Of a stretch of DNA of 64,000 bases, positions 34,331-46,568 are shown in pieces. Source of the DNA: Thinopyrum elongatum (lineage: Eukaryota > Streptophyta > Magnoliopsida > Poales > Poaceae); NCBI GenBank assembly GCA_011799875.1, contig CM022298.1, forward strand, positions 191,292,423 through 191,356,422, written 5' to 3'. The translations under genes and the position numbers were made by a program. Position 1 is the stretch's first letter. Each line of letters begins with the position of its first letter. The notes beneath the pieces are model-generated. The model saw nothing but the letters and a program-made list of their open reading frames with translations. It had not been told where the DNA came from and searched no databases.

Positions 34331-34610
34331 GAGCTCTTCTGAAGTTGTTTTAGTTATGGACTTGTTTTGCTGCCACGTTTATTTGCACTGGTGGCCAATT
34401 TAGACGGCCAGTGTATGTAATATGTTGCTTTGTTCCCTATATTTGCACTGGTGGCGAACTTTGATGCCCAGTGGATGTAATATGTGTAATAGCCGTAATA
34501 GCCTAGCGTTAGTTGCTTGCTTATTTATTTCCTTATTGTCCTGTTTAGTTGTTTGCTTGTATCCACTACAGTTCTTTTTCCGCGTTTTTCTAGTGGCCAC
34601 AATAACCTAT
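34331..34610. other. Spacer after the relic, repeated TTTGCACTGGTGGC
   Basis: Two copies of ATTTGCACTGGTGGC followed by CCAGTG(T/G)ATGTAATATGT (34,380 and 34,440), probably the 3' untranslated region of the relic. At 34,563-34,596 CCACTA and TAGTGG face each other. Confidence 0.5.
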
Positions 34611-35600
34611 TTTTATAACTAGGCCACAATAACCATGGCAACATACGGACCATTGTAACCATGGTCCTGCTACCTGCTATAGTGACCATGGGCCTCCTAC
34701 GGGTCGTAGGATCCATGGGCCTTCTATGGGCCGTATAATCAATGGGCCTTCTACGGGCCGTATAATCGTTTGGCCAAACATGGGCCACCTATTCATGGAC
34801 TAATAACGGTCCACAAAATGGGCCGTAAATGGGCTAGAGTGGAAATCGTCTGTTTATGGCCCGACCATAACGGGTCATTAATAGGCCGTATTTGATGACA
34901 CTATGAAAATAGCCCAACGGGTTAACGGGCCACAAACGGGCCGACTGTAACCACGGGCTGAATTTGGCCCACAAGCGGAACAGGCCAGTAATGGACCGTA
35001 AGTAACCGAATTCTAGAAATGAGCCCAAGAATAAATTGGCCCTTAGAAGGCCGAAAGTTAACATGGGCTGGAAACGGCCAACGGATAATGGGTCGTTAAT
35101 GGGTATAAAGGGATACACTGTTCATTATGGGCCAGTTTCACCTCGGGCCTTTAATGGGCCCAAAGTTACAAAGGGCCTCATATGGGCCGAAAGACATCAT
35201 GGGCCATACATGGGCCGGAAGTTACAATGGGCTGGACTCATATTGGACGGTCCAAATGACGCTACTGGGCTTAATTCGGATAGGCCATAACGGGCCGTGA
35301 GTTAGCGGGCTGTAAATGGACTATATACGAACAGGCCGTTAACAGGCTTTCCATGGGCCGGCCCACTACCTTTTGACCAAGTCAAACGGGCCGGCCTTTT
35401 CACCGAAAAGGGCCTCTATTGGGCTGTGCCACGTGTCGACGTATCATAGGCGCCTCCTGTCCAATGAGTGGATGACATCTGTCCCAACGGTGAGCCGACA
35501 CGTGGTTTCTCTGGCAATTGAGAATGTTACACATGGAAAATCCCCATTGGCCACGGCTATTAACGGGTTATCGGATCCAAACTGGAACCTGATAGCTTAA
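34610..35600. repeat. GGGCC-rich CACTA subterminal repeats
   Basis: Dozens of ATGGGCC, CGGGCC(G/A)TA and their complements at ~20-35-base spacing, such as GGGCCTTCTA(C/T)GGGCCGTAT twice at 34,706-34,760. Reading frames across it are by-products. Confidence 0.85.
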
Positions 35601-35855
35601 CGGCGACCCGTTACAATGGATGCCACATGTCGGTTACCCTTGACGAAAGCACTTCCATGACGCGCCATTTATCGTCATAGAAGTGGACACTTCCGTGATG
35701 ATAATTTTGGTATTGTCATGGAACACTTCTACAACAGCACAGGTATGACTATCTTGATTCTGTCATAAAATCGTCATGGATGTACATGCATGAAAGAAAA
35801 CGTGACCTACTGTGACAAACACGTATCATCACGGAAGTGTATTTTTTTTGTAGTG
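35601..35855 (+). other. CACTA element 2 right terminal region
   Basis: Contains short inverted words: CACTTCCGTGATGATA (35,688) against TATCATCACGGAAGTG (35,824), and CATGACG- and GTCATAGAAGTG-type repeats. It ends TTTTTTTTGTAGTG at 35,855, the conserved CACTA terminus. Confidence 0.8.
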
Positions 35856-37309
35856 TTACAAGAGTTTCATTGTCATCCTCCACAGGATTCTCAACGTGTT
35901 CCATCACAATGGTGGGTTCAGGAATTATAGCTAATTCCTAACTGGATGGAGTAGGTATCTCCTGATTTGATGAACTCGACATATCCTTCATAGGAAATAT
36001 GTCCTCAAAGAAAGTCGCATCAATCGACTCCATAATCGTACCAACATGCATGTCGGATACCTCAGATTTTATTATCAAAAATCTATAGCCAATGCTATGA
36101 AAAGAGGTTAGGACATATCGAAGCCCAGTAATTAGGGTCACCGCAGACATGGCAAAGTCCCTTCCCTTTCTTATGAGAATTCCTTTTGAAGTTGGTAGAA
36201 TGTGACGGCTTGTTCTTTGCATCAAACTTGCCTTAGCCCCTGAGTTTTCTTCTTGTTGTTTTTGAGCTTGTTGGGCTGGAAGTTCTTCTTCTGTACCATG
36301 TGGGCACTAGAAGCTCCCTCGGCAACTCGAGCACGTGTGTCTTTTGCTCTTGCCTTCTCTTCAACATCAAGAGTACCAATGAGATCCGAAACGGAAAACT
36401 CCTGTCTCTTGTGTTTGAGGGAAGTAGCAAAATTGTTCCACGAAGGTGGAAGCTTGGCAATGATGCCTCCGACAACAAATTTGTCCAGCAACACACACTT
36501 GAAGTACTCAAGTTCCTTTGCGAGCGACTGTATCTCATGAGCTTGCTAGACAACAGAGTGCTCATCGGTCATCTTATAGTCATAGAATTGCTCCATGACG
36601 TACAACTCGCTGCCGGCGTCCGAGGCCCCAAACTTAGCCTCGAGCGCAACCCACATGTCCTTGCCATTGTCAAACGACATATACGAATCCACAATGGAAT
36701 TGTCAAGAACACTCAGACGGGCGCCTTTAAAGAGGGTATCAATCTTCTCAAAATCTTCCTACTGTGCAGGATTAAGATCGCCCTTGGGCTTGCCCTTGGT
36801 GGCGTCATAGCAGTACATGGTCTGGAACCAGTAAACTGCTCTCGTGCACCACCTCTTATATTGCACCCCCTTAAAGGTAGGCGGCTTCAGATGCGTAGCA
36901 AAACCACTCGGAGTAAATTGCCTATAATCAGGTTTTTGGATTGTTGAATATATGAGCAAATTACTACGAGATTTAATCCGAATAAACACAAAATAAATCA
37001 TGACGGCTATAACAGAGATTAAACTAATCATGTGGACTAGCATTGTAGGTGAACAGATCGAATCTAGGGCACAGACTAGAAACATGAATTCTAACACGAC
37101 CTCGAACAGGAAGGACAGAATCACATACGATGCAACGGGAGCAGCACCGTTGGAGTTGAGGTTGTCACCCATGTCATGGAGGAAGAGGTTGCATAGGTCG
37201 GGGAAGAAGTCATCGTCGACGAAATTGTCACTGCCAGTAGTCATGCAAGTGCACTCCCCATACCCCTCTCCCATACAGGATCACAAGAGGTGGGGTTCCG
37301 GAGGCCTGC
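35856..37309 (-). pseudogene. H1 gag, truncated
   Basis: Copia gag. From its N-side on the minus strand: NLFLHDMGDNLNSNGAAP, a stretch rich in hydrophobic residues (~37,100-36,950), then SGFATHLKPPTFKGVQYKRW, YCYDATKGKPKGDLNP, a ~100-residue UBN2-like capsid part, AKLPPSWNNFATSLKHKRQE, and a basic tail ending near a broken zinc knuckle. Stops occur at ~36,759 and ~36,545, with a frameshift near 36,235. It runs into CACTA element 2 at 35,856; the reverse transcriptase that should follow is displaced beyond it. Nearly the same as H2 gag. Confidence 0.75.
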
Positions 37310-37348
37310 TGTCCCTTCTCGCGGTGCACGCCGAAAGGAGGGATGGAG
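37310..37348 (-). repeat. H LTR1, left piece
   Basis: TGTCCCTTCTCGCGGTGCAC onwards; continues at 46,047 after the inserted copia. The last five bases (TGGAG, 37,344-37,348) are one copy of that copia's target duplication. Confidence 0.75.
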
Positions 37349-39130
37349 TGTTGGGTAACGTTGCATGGAAAACAAAAAATATATATGCACACGCAAGATC
37401 TATCGATGGAGATGCATAGCTACGAGAGGGGAGCATGTGTCTACGTACCCTCGTACACCGTTTAGAGGAAGCGTTTATCAACGTGGTTGATGTAGTCGTA
37501 CACCTTCATAATCTGCCCGATCAAGTATCGAACGTACGACACATCCGCGTTCAGCACACGTTCAGCTCCATGACGTCCTCGCCTTCTTGATCCGGCAAGA
37601 CGGGCGAAGTAGTGGATGAGTTCCCGCAGCAAAACAGCGTGGTGACGGTGGTGGTGCAACTATGTCCGCAGGGCTTCGCCGAGCACTACGAAAATTATGA
37701 CCGAGGACGAACTAGAGGGAGAGGGGCGCCGCACACGGCTTGGGGATCGTGGTGTGTGTTACCCCTCTCCCTCCTCACATATATATAGTTGGGGGTGAGG
37801 AGGGGAGACAGCCTAGGGCGCACCAAGGGGCCGGCGGCCGCCTTGGGCTCCTACCCTGGCCGCGCCCACCCTTCCTTCTTGGGCGTGCGGGGTGAAGGCG
37901 GGAGGGGGTGGCGCCCCTCCCCCTTTCCTTTCTCTCATGTGGAGGGGAAGGCAGGAGGGGCTAGCCCTCCCCCTTTCCTTCCTTTAGGGCCGGCGACCTA
38001 GAGGTGGGGCGCTCCAGCCCCTTGTGAGCTGGTGTGCTCCCCTCGTTTGGCTCATATGGCCCAATAACCTCCCGGGGCCTCCCGGAACCCCTTCTGGTGA
38101 TCCGATGACTACCCGATACATTCCGAAACCTTTCCGTTGACCGAATAGCATCGTCCTATATATCAATCTTTACCTCTGGACCATTCTAGAGCTCCTCGTC
38201 ATGTCCGTGATCTCATCCGGGACTCCGAACAATATTCGGTCACCAACTCACATAACTCTTATAATACTATATCGTCAACGAACGTTAAGCATGCAGACCC
38301 TACGGGTTCGAGAACTATGCAGACATGACCGAGACACCTCTATGGTCAATAACCAATAGCGGGACCTGGATGCCCATATTGGTTCCTACATATTCTACAA
38401 AGATCTTTATTGGTCGAACCTTTTATGACAACATACGTAGTTCCCTTTGCCTGTCGGTATGTTACTTGCTCGAGATTCGATCGTCGGTATCTCCATACCA
38501 AGTTCAATCTCATTACTGGCAAGTCTCTTTGCTTGTTCCGTAATACATCATCTCGTATTTAACTCCTTAGTCAGTTTCCTTGCAAACTTCCTATGATGCT
38601 GTATTACCGAGAGGGCCCAGAGATACCTCTCCGATATACGGAGTGACAAATCCCAATCTTGATTCACGCCAACTCAATAGACACCTTCAGAGATACCTGT
38701 AGAGCATCTTTATGATCACCGAGTTACATTGTGACGTTTGATAGCACACAAGGTATTCCTCCGGTATTCGGGAGGTGCATGATCTCATGGTCGAAGAAAC
38801 ATGTATTTGACATTAAGAAAGTAGTAGCAATAAACTGAACAATCATATGCTATGCTAACGGTTGGGTCTTGTCCATCACATCATTCTCCTAATGATGTGA
38901 TCTCATTATCAAATGACAACTCATGTCTATGGTTAGAAAACCTTAACCATCTTTGATCAACAAGCTAGTCTAGTAGAGGCTCACTAGGGACACGGTATTT
39001 GTTTATGTATTCACACATGTATTAAAGTTTCCGGTCAATACAATTCTAGCATGAATAATAAACCTTTATCATGATTAAGGAAATGTAATAATAACTATTT
39101 TATTATTGCCTCTAGGGCATATTTCCATCA
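37349..39130 (-). repeat. W1 3' LTR (1,782 bases)
   Basis: On the minus strand it starts TGATGGAAATATGCCCTAGA and ends GCAACGTTACCCAACA. A TATA element (CTATATATAT) is at 37,779-37,788. Confidence 0.92.
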
Positions 39131-39404
39131 GTCTCCCATTTGCACTAGAGTCATGATTAAGGAAATATAATAATAACTATTTTATTATTGCCTCTAGTTC
39201 ACATCGCCATGTGATTAACACCCAAAGAGTGCACTAGAGTCAATAATCTAGTTCACATCGCCATGTGATTAACACCCAAAGAGTTCACTAAGGTGTGATC
39301 ATGTTTTGCTTGTGAGAGAGGTTTTTAGTCAACGGGTCTGCCATATTCTCATCCGTAAGTATTTTGCAAATTTCTATGTCTACAATGCTCTTCATGGAGC
39401 TACT
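39131..39404 (-). other. W1 3' untranslated region with internal repeats
   Basis: A stray copy of the LTR edge (GATTAAGGAAATATAATAAT at 39,156) and two copies of CACATCGCCATGTGATTAAC (39,199 and 39,254). The polypurine tract, on the minus strand, is AAATGGGAGAC next to the LTR. Confidence 0.7.
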
Positions 39405-40776
39405 CTAGCTAATTGCTCCCACGTTCAATATGTATCCAGATTGAGACTCAGAGTCATCCGGATCGGTGTCAAATCTTGCGTCGACGTAACCCTTTACGAC
39501 GAACTCTTTATCACCTCCATAACCGAGAAACATTTCCTTAGTCCTCTTTAGGTACTTAAGGATAATTTTGACCGCTGTCCAGTGATCCACTCCTGGATCA
39601 CTATTGTACCCCCTTGCCAGACTCATGGCAAGGCACACAACAGGTCTGGTACACAGCATGGCATATTTTATAGAACCTATGGCTGAGGCATAGGGAATGA
39701 CTTTCATTCTCTCTATCTTCTGCCATGGTCAGGCTTTGAGTCTTACTCAATTTCACACCTTGCAACACAGGCAAGAACACTTTCTTTGACTGGTCCATTT
39801 TGAACTTCTTCAGAACTTTGTCAAGGTATGTGCTTTGTGAAAGCCCTATTAAGCATCTCGATCTATCCCTATAGATTTTCATGCCCAATATGTAAGCAGC
39901 TTCACCGAGGTCTTTTGTTGAAAAATACTTATTCAAGTATCCTTTTATGCTATCCAAAAATTCTATATCATTTCCAATCAACAATATGTCATCCACATAT
40001 AATATCAAAAATGCTATAGAGCTCCCACTCACTTTCTTGTAAATACAGGCTTCACCATAAGTCTGTATAAAACCATATGCTTTGATCACATCATCAAAGC
40101 GTATATTCCAACTCTGAGATGCTTGCACCAGTCCATAGATGGATCACTGAAGCTTGCACACTTTGTCAGCACATTTAGGATCGAAAAAACCTTCTAGTTG
40201 CATCATATACAGCTCTTCTTTAAGAAACCCGTTAAGGAATGCAGTTTTGACATCCATTTGCCAGATTTCATAATCATAAAATGCGGCAATTGCTAACATG
40301 ATTCAGACAGACTTAAGCATCGCTATGGGTGAGAAAGTCTCATCGTAGTCAACCCCTTGAACTTGTCGAAAACCTTTCACGACAAGTCGAGCCTTGTAGA
40401 CAGTGATATTACCATCAGCGTTTGTCTTCCTCTTGAAGATCCATTTATTTTCAATGGCCTGCCGATCATCAGGCAAGTCCACCAAAGTCCACACTTTGTT
40501 CTCATACATGGATTCTATCTCAGATTTCATGGCCCCAAGCCATTTATGGGAATCTTGGCTCATCATAGCTTCTTCATAGTTCGTAGGTTTGCCGTTGTCT
40601 AACAACATGACTTCCAGGATAGGATTACCGTACCACTCTGGTGCGGAACATGTTCTGGTCGACCTACGAAGTTCAGTAGTAACTTGATCAAAAGTTTCTT
40701 GATCATCATCATTAGCTACCTCTCTAGTTGGTGTAGGCATCACGGGAACAATTTTCTCTGATGTGATACTTTCCAA
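39405..40776 (-). pseudogene. W1 reverse transcriptase and RNase H, broken
   Basis: Copies element RNA into DNA and removes the RNA strand. The minus-strand blocks are APEWYGNPILEVMLLD, then NKWIFKRKTNADGNITVYKA and GVDYDETFSPIAMLKS, then a stop; then WNIRFDDVIKAYGFIQ and FLILYVDDILLIGND, where the YVDD catalytic site is intact (~39,985), and DLGEAAYILGMKIYRDRSRC. After a frameshift near 39,700 the RNase H start follows (IPYASAIGSIKYAMLCTRP, GYNSDPGVDHW), ending early at ~39,405. Stops near 40,302 and 40,145 and the frameshift make it non-functional. Copia order is confirmed by integrase lying upstream. Confidence 0.9.
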
Positions 40777-41904
40777 TTAGAGAGAAGGTACAATTACCTC
40801 ATCAAGTTCTACTTTCCTCCCACTCACTTCTTTCGAGAGAAACTCCTTCTCTAGAAAGGACCCATTCTTGGCAACAAAGATCTTGCCTTCGGATCTGTGG
40901 TAGAAGGTGTACCCAATAGTTTCCTTAGGGCATCCTATGAAGATGCACTTCTCCGATTTGGGTTCGAGCTTATCAGGTTGAAGCCTTTTGACATAAACAT
41001 CGCATCCCCAAACTTTAAGAAATGACAGCTTAGGTTTCTTGCCAAACCATAGTTCATACGGTGTCCTCTCAACGGATTTAGACGGTGCCCTATTTAATGT
41101 GAATGCGGCTATCTCTAATGCATAACCCCAAAATGATAAAGGCAAATCGGTAAGAGATATCATAAAACGCACTATATATAATAAAGTACGGTTACGACGT
41201 TCGGACGCACCATTACGCTGTGGTGTTCCAGGTGGCATGAGTTGTGAAATAATTCCACATTGTTTTAAATGAAGGCCAAACACGTAACTCAAATATTCGC
41301 CTCCGCGATCAGATCATAGAAACTTTATTTTCTTGTTACAATGATTCTCCACTTCATTCTGAAATTCTTTGAACTTTTCAAATGTTTCAGACTTGTGTTC
41401 CATCAAGTAGATATACACAGACCTACTCAAATCATCTATGAAGGTCAAAAAATAACATTACCCGCCACATGCCTCAACACTCATCGAACCGCATACATCA
41501 GTATGTACTATTTCCAGTAAGTCATTAGCTCACTCCATTGTTCCGGAGAACGGAGTTTTAGTCTTCTTACCCATCAGGCATGGTTCGCAAGTATCAAATG
41601 ATTCATAATCAAGTGATTCCAGAAGTCCATCCGCATGGAGTTTCTTCATGCGCTTTACACCAATATGACCTAAATGGCAGAGCCGCAAGTATGTTGCACT
41701 ATCATTATCAACTTTGCATCTTTTGGCATCAATATTATGAATATGTGTATCACTATGATCGAGATTCAACAAGAATAGACAATTCATCAAAGATGCATGA
41801 CCATAAAAGATATTACTCATATAAATAGAACAACCATTATTCTCTGACTTAAATGGATAACCGTCTCGCAATAAACAAGATCCAGCTATAATGTTCATGC
41901 TCAA
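40777..41904 (-). pseudogene. W1 integrase (with GAG-pre-integrase), broken
   Basis: Inserts element DNA into the genome. The zinc-binding N-part (LCHLGHIGVKRMKKLH ... CEPCLMGK) is followed by the catalytic core. The core has a stop just before SDRGGEYLSYVFG (41,314-41,316) and NGASERRNRTLLYIVRFM, carrying the conserved glutamate. The C-part (PYELWFGKKPKLSFLKVWGC, KCIFIGCPKETIGYTF) is open to 40,777. At least three stops occur in total. Confidence 0.9.
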
Positions 41905-43013
41905 CGCTCATGCTCAACGCTGGCACCAAATAACAATTATTGAGTTCTAAAACTAATCCCGAAGGTAGATGTAGAGGTAGCGTGCCGACAACGATCACAT
42001 CGACCTTGGAACCAGTCCCGACGCGCATCGTCACCTCGTCCTTTGCCAATCTTCATTTATTCCGCAGCTCCTGTTTCGAGTTACAAATATGAGCAACCGA
42101 ACCAGTATCAAATACCAAGGCGCTACTACGAGCATTGGTAAGGAACACATCAATAACATGTATATCAAATATACATTTGTTCACTTTGCCATCCTTCTTA
42201 TCCGCCAAGTATTTGGGGCAGTTCCGCTTCCAGTGACCATTTCCTTTGCAGTAGAAGCACTCAGTTTTAGGCTTGGGTCCAGCTTTGGGCTTCTTCACGG
42301 GAGCGGCAACTTGCTTGCCATTGTTCTTGAAGTTCCCTTTCTTTCCCTTGCCCTTTTTCTTGAAACTAGTGGTCTTGTTAACCATCAACACTTGATGCTC
42401 CTTCTTGATTTCTACCTCCGCCGATTTCAGCATCGCGAAGAGCTCAGGAATCATTTTCGTTATCCCTTGCATATTATAGTTCATCACAAAGCCTTTGTAG
42501 CTTGGTGGCACTGACTGAAGAACTCTGTCAATAACACTCTCAACTGGAAGATCAATTGCCAGCTAAGTCAAGTGGTTATGATACCCAGACATTTTGAGTA
42601 TGTGTTCACTGACAGAATTGTTCTCCTCCATCTTGCAGCTATAGAACTTGTTGGAGACTTCATATCTCTCAACCCGGGCATTAGCTTGAAATATCAAATT
42701 CAGCTCTTGGAACATCTCATATGCTCTGTGGCGTTCAAAACGTCTTTGAAGTCCCGGTTCTAAGCCGTAAATCATGGCACACTGAACTATTCAGTAGTCA
42801 TTAGATCAAGCTTGCCAGACGTTCATAACATCTACAGTAGCTCCTGCAGTAGGTCTGTCACCTAGCGGTGCATCAAGGACATAATTCTTCTGTGCAGCAA
42901 TGAGGATAATCCTCAAATTACGGACCCAGTACGTGTAGTTGCTACCATCATCTTTCAACTTAGCTTTCTCTAGGAACACATTAAAATTCAAGGGAACGGT
43001 AGCACATGCCATT
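41880..43013 (-). pseudogene. W1 gag and protease, broken
   Basis: Start ATGGCATGTGCTACC at 43,013 on the minus strand. Gag reads LNFNVFLEKAKLKDDGSNYT and so on, with stops near 42,806 and 42,560. It has a basic linker and a zinc knuckle CFYCKGNGHWKRNC (~42,250), then the protease active site VFDTGSVAHI (~42,110) with an intact D-T-G. Stops follow at 42,053, and the region to 41,880 is frameshifted with a short duplication of the ATGCTCAACGC word (41,896 and 41,908). Confidence 0.9.
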
Positions 43014-44256
43014 GATCTACAACATAGATATGCAAAAACTATTAAGACTAAATTCATAATAAATTAAGTTCAATTAATCAAATTACTAATGAACTCCCAC
43101 TTAAATTAACATCCCTCAAGTTATCTAAGTGATACATGATCCAAATCAACTAACCCATGTCTGATCATCACGTAAGATGGGGTAGTTATCAATGGTGAAC
43201 ATCTCTATGTTGACCATATCTACTATATGACTCACGTTCAACCTTTCGGTCTCCAGTGTTCCGAGACCTTGTCTGTACATGCTAGGCTCATCAAGGTTAA
43301 CCCAAGTATTCTGCATGTGCAAAACTGGCTTACACCCGTTGTATGTGAGCGTAGAGTCTATCACACCCGATCAACACGAGGTGCTTCAAAACAACGAACT
43401 TTAGCAATGGTGCATACTCAGAGAGAACACTTTTATCTTGAAATTAAGTGAAGGGATCATCTTATAATGCTACCACCGTACTAAGCAAAATAAGATGCAT
43501 AAAGGATAAACATCACATGCAATCAAATTATGTGACATGATATGGCCATCATCATCTTGTGCTTTTGATCTCCATCTCCAAAGCATCGGCATGATCTCCA
43601 TCATCACCGGCATGACACCTTGATCTCCATCGTTGCGTCGGGGTCGTCTCGCCAACTATTGCTTCTACAACTATTGCTAATGCATAGCGATAAAGTAAAG
43701 CAATTACATGGCGCTTAGTGATTGGCACGCAGCTCATACAATAATTAAAGAGAACCCTAAGGCTCCTGCCGGTTGTCGTACTCATCGACATACAAGTCAT
43801 GAACTTATTACAAAACATGATAATCTCATACATCAACATATATCACATCATATCCTGACCATATCACATCACAACATGCCTTGCAATTACAAGTTAGACG
43901 TCCTCTACTTTGTTGTTGCAAGTTTTACATGGCTGCTATGGGCAACTAGCAAGAACCGTTCTTAACTACGCAAAACCACAATGGTGATTATCAAGTTTGC
44001 TATTTTAACCTGCTTCAAGGACCGGCCATAGTCGATTCAGCTAAAGTACAAGAAACAAACACACGCCAGCCATCTTTATGCAAAACAAGTTGCATGTCAG
44101 TCGGTGGAACTGGTCTCATGTGCGTGGACATGTAAGGTTGGTCCGGGCCGCTTCATCCCACAATACCACTTAAGACATTGGTGGTAAACAGTATGAACAT
44201 CACCGCCCACAAGTTCTTTGTGTTCTACTCATGCATATCATCTATGCATAGACCTG
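43014..44256 (-). other. W1 untranslated leader
   Basis: No gene. About 1.2 kb between primer-binding site and gag, the usual arrangement for BARE-1-type elements. Shares many blocks with the W2 leader at 56,158-57,413. Confidence 0.8.
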
Positions 44257-44269
44257 GCTCTTGATGCCA
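44257..44269 (-). other. W1 primer-binding site, mutated
   Basis: TGGCATCAAGAGC on the minus strand, one base after the LTR; differs from the TGGTATCAGAGC of W2 by a substitution and an added A. Confidence 0.8.
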
Positions 44270-44270
44270 C

Positions 44271-46041
44271 TGTTGGGGAACGTTGCATGGAAAACAAAAA
44301 AAAATCTACGCACACGCAAGGTCTATCCATGGAGATGCATAGCTATGAGAGGGGAGAGTGTGTCTACGTACCCTCGTAGACCATTTAGCGGAAGCATTTA
44401 TCAACGCGGTTGATATAGTCATACACCTTCATGATCTGCCCGATCAAGTACCGAACGTACGGCACCTCCATGTTCAGCACATGTTTAGCTCGATGACGTC
44501 ATCGCCTTCTTGATCCAGCAAGAAGGGCGAAGTAGTAGATGAGTTCCGGGATCACAATGGCATGGTGACGGTGGTGGTGCAACTATCTCTGTAGGGCTTC
44601 GTCGAGCACTACGAAAATTATGACCGAGGATAAACTAGAGGGAGAGGGGGCGCCGCACACGGCTTGGGGATCGTGCTGTGTGTTGCCCCTCTCCCTCCTC
44701 ACATATATATAGGTGGGGGGAGGAGGGGAGACAGCCTAGGGCGCCCCGAAGGGGCCGGAGGCCGCCTTGGGCTCCTGCTCTAGCCGCGCCCCCTTCCTTC
44801 TTGGGCGTGCGGGGGGAAGGAAGGAGGGGGTGGCGCCCCCACCCCTTTCCTTTCTCTCATGTGGAGGGGAAGGCAGGAGGGGCTAGCCCTCCCCCTTTCC
44901 TTCCTTTAGGGCCGGCAGCCTAGAGGTGGGGCATGCCAGCCCCTTGTGGGCTGGTGTGCTCTCCTCGTTTGGCTCATATGGCCCAATAACCTCCCCAGGC
45001 CTCCCGGAACCCCTTCCGGTGATCTGATGACTACCCAATACATTCCGAAACCTTTCCGGTGACAGAATAGCATCATCCTATATATCAATCTTTACCTCCA
45101 GACCATTCTGGAGCTCCTCTTCATGTCCGTGATCTCATCCGGGACTCTGAACAACATTCGGTCACCAACTCACATAACTCATATAATACTATATCGTCAA
45201 CGAACGTTAAGCGTGCAGACCCTACGGGTTCGAGAATGATGTATACATGACCGAGATGCTTCTCCAGTCAATAACCAATAGCTGGACCTGGATGCCCATA
45301 TTGGTTCCTACATATTCTATGAAGATCTTTATTGGTCGAACCTTTTATGACAACATACATAGTTCCCTTTGTCTGTCGGTATGTTACTTGCCCGAGATTC
45401 GATCGTCGGTATCTCCATACCTAGTTCAATCTCGTTACTGGCAAGTCTCTTTACTCATTCCATAATACATCATCTCATAACTAAGTCCTTAGTCACTTTG
45501 CTTGCAAGCTTCTTGTGATGTTGTATTACCGAGAGGGCCCAGAGATACCTCTCCGATATACGGAGTGACAAATCCCAATCTTGATTCACGCCAACTCAAC
45601 AGACACCTTCAGAGATACCTGTAGAGCATCTTTATGATCACCGAGTTACATTGTGCACACAAGGTATTCCTCTGGTATTCAGGAGTTGCATGATCTCATG
45701 GTCGAAGAAACATGTATTTGACATTAAGAAAGCAGTAGTAATAACCTGAATGATCATATGCTATGCTAACGGTTGGGTCTTGTCCATCACATCATTCTTA
45801 TAATGATGTGATCCCGTTATAAAATGACAACTCATGTCTATGGTTAGGAAACCTTAACCATCTTTGATCAACAAGCTAGTCTAGTAGAGGCTCAATAGGG
45901 ACACGGTATTTGTTTATGTATTCACACATGTATTTAAGTTTCCGGTCAATACAATTCTAGCATGAATAATAAACCTTTATGATGATTAAGGAAATATAAT
46001 AATAACTACTTTATTATTGCCTCTAGCGCATATTTCCATCA
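44271..46041 (-). repeat. W1 5' LTR (1,771 bases)
   Basis: On the minus strand it starts TGATGGAAATATGCGCTAGA and ends CAACGTTCCCCAACA. A TATA element is at 44,703-44,712. It aligns throughout with 37,349-39,130. Confidence 0.92.
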
Positions 46042-46046
46042 TGGAG

Positions 46047-46568
46047 AAGACTTGCGTGGCGACACAATGATCTGGAACGGTGGTGCGAAACCATGCGATG
46101 TGGCGGCGGCTAGGGTAGACGTCTGCCTGACTATATAATGCGGGCCGGGTAGGTCGTGGGAGTAAACCCCACGCCCAAGTCACAATCCAAAAGAATCAGA
46201 AACGGGTCAGTAATTAACGTGTCTGTTAATTATTAATTAATGACTCATTAATTTTTTCCGAGCAGAAAAAATATAGACAACGTGCATAGCTCTGTCGTCG
46301 GCACATTCCCGCAACCCATGGCGCGTCGTGACGAGGCGTGGCCAGGCGACCGAGGAGGAGGAGCGCGCGTGTAGGTCTCCTCTTCTCATGCTCATACAAG
46401 TGGCAGAAGAGCTCACCTTATAAAGAGGTGAAAGTCTCACTCAACTTCCGAGGTTGGACTAAACTTTAGGCCCACTCACACCACTCACAAGCTATGCATG
46501 AATGGGCCAAGAGAATTTCAGAATTTTAGTTGGGCTTTGGGCCAAAGGCCTACTATAAAATTCCATCA
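46047..46568 (-). repeat. H LTR1, right piece
   Basis: Aligns with 50,245-50,765. On the minus strand the LTR begins TGATGGAATTTTATAGTAGG (LTR2 has TGTTGGAATTTGTTAGTAGG). TATA-like words are at 46,131 and 46,414. Confidence 0.85.

Larger units (their letters stand above)
28640..35855 (+). mobile_element. CACTA element 2, right part (left end not found)
   Basis: The right end is clean: GTATTTTTTTTGTAGTG ends at 35,855, preceded by inverted TCATCACGGAAGTG and by GGGCC-rich subterminal repeats (34,610-35,600). It is followed by TTACAAGAGTTTCATTGTC, which matches the intact copia H sequence at 48,735, so it inserted there with TTA as the likely 3-base target duplication. Inside is a multi-exon relic resembling an En/Spm-associated gene. 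I found no CACTACAAAA left terminus in the window, so the start given here is the start of the gene relic, not of the element. No TNP2-type transposase is visible. Confidence 0.7.
37349..46041 (-). mobile_element. Copia element W1 (Angela/WIS/BARE-1 type), complete but broken
   Basis: Flanked by a perfect 5-base target duplication TGGAG (37,344-37,348 and 46,042-46,046). On the minus strand: 5' LTR 46,041-44,271, primer-binding site, ~1.2-kb leader, gag, protease, integrase, reverse transcriptase and RNase H in the copia order, then 3' LTR 39,130-37,349. The two LTRs differ at roughly one base in ten over the ~235 bases I compared by eye at their inner ends, so it is an old insertion. It sits in H LTR1. 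Stops and frameshifts break every domain. Confidence 0.93.

Noticed and set aside
34525..35290. Open frames through the GGGCC-rich repeats
   Set aside because: Repetitive periodic translations (for example RRRPMVTIAGS) with no conserved protein.
36922..37100. A possible intron in H gag (GT donor after GAG, AG before GCAATTT)
   Set aside because: The frame is open straight through this segment and removing 179 bases would shift it, so splicing is not supported.
42089..42514. Plus-strand open frame of ~141 codons
   Set aside because: It is the opposite strand of the W1 gag-protease region, which has clear motifs on the minus strand.
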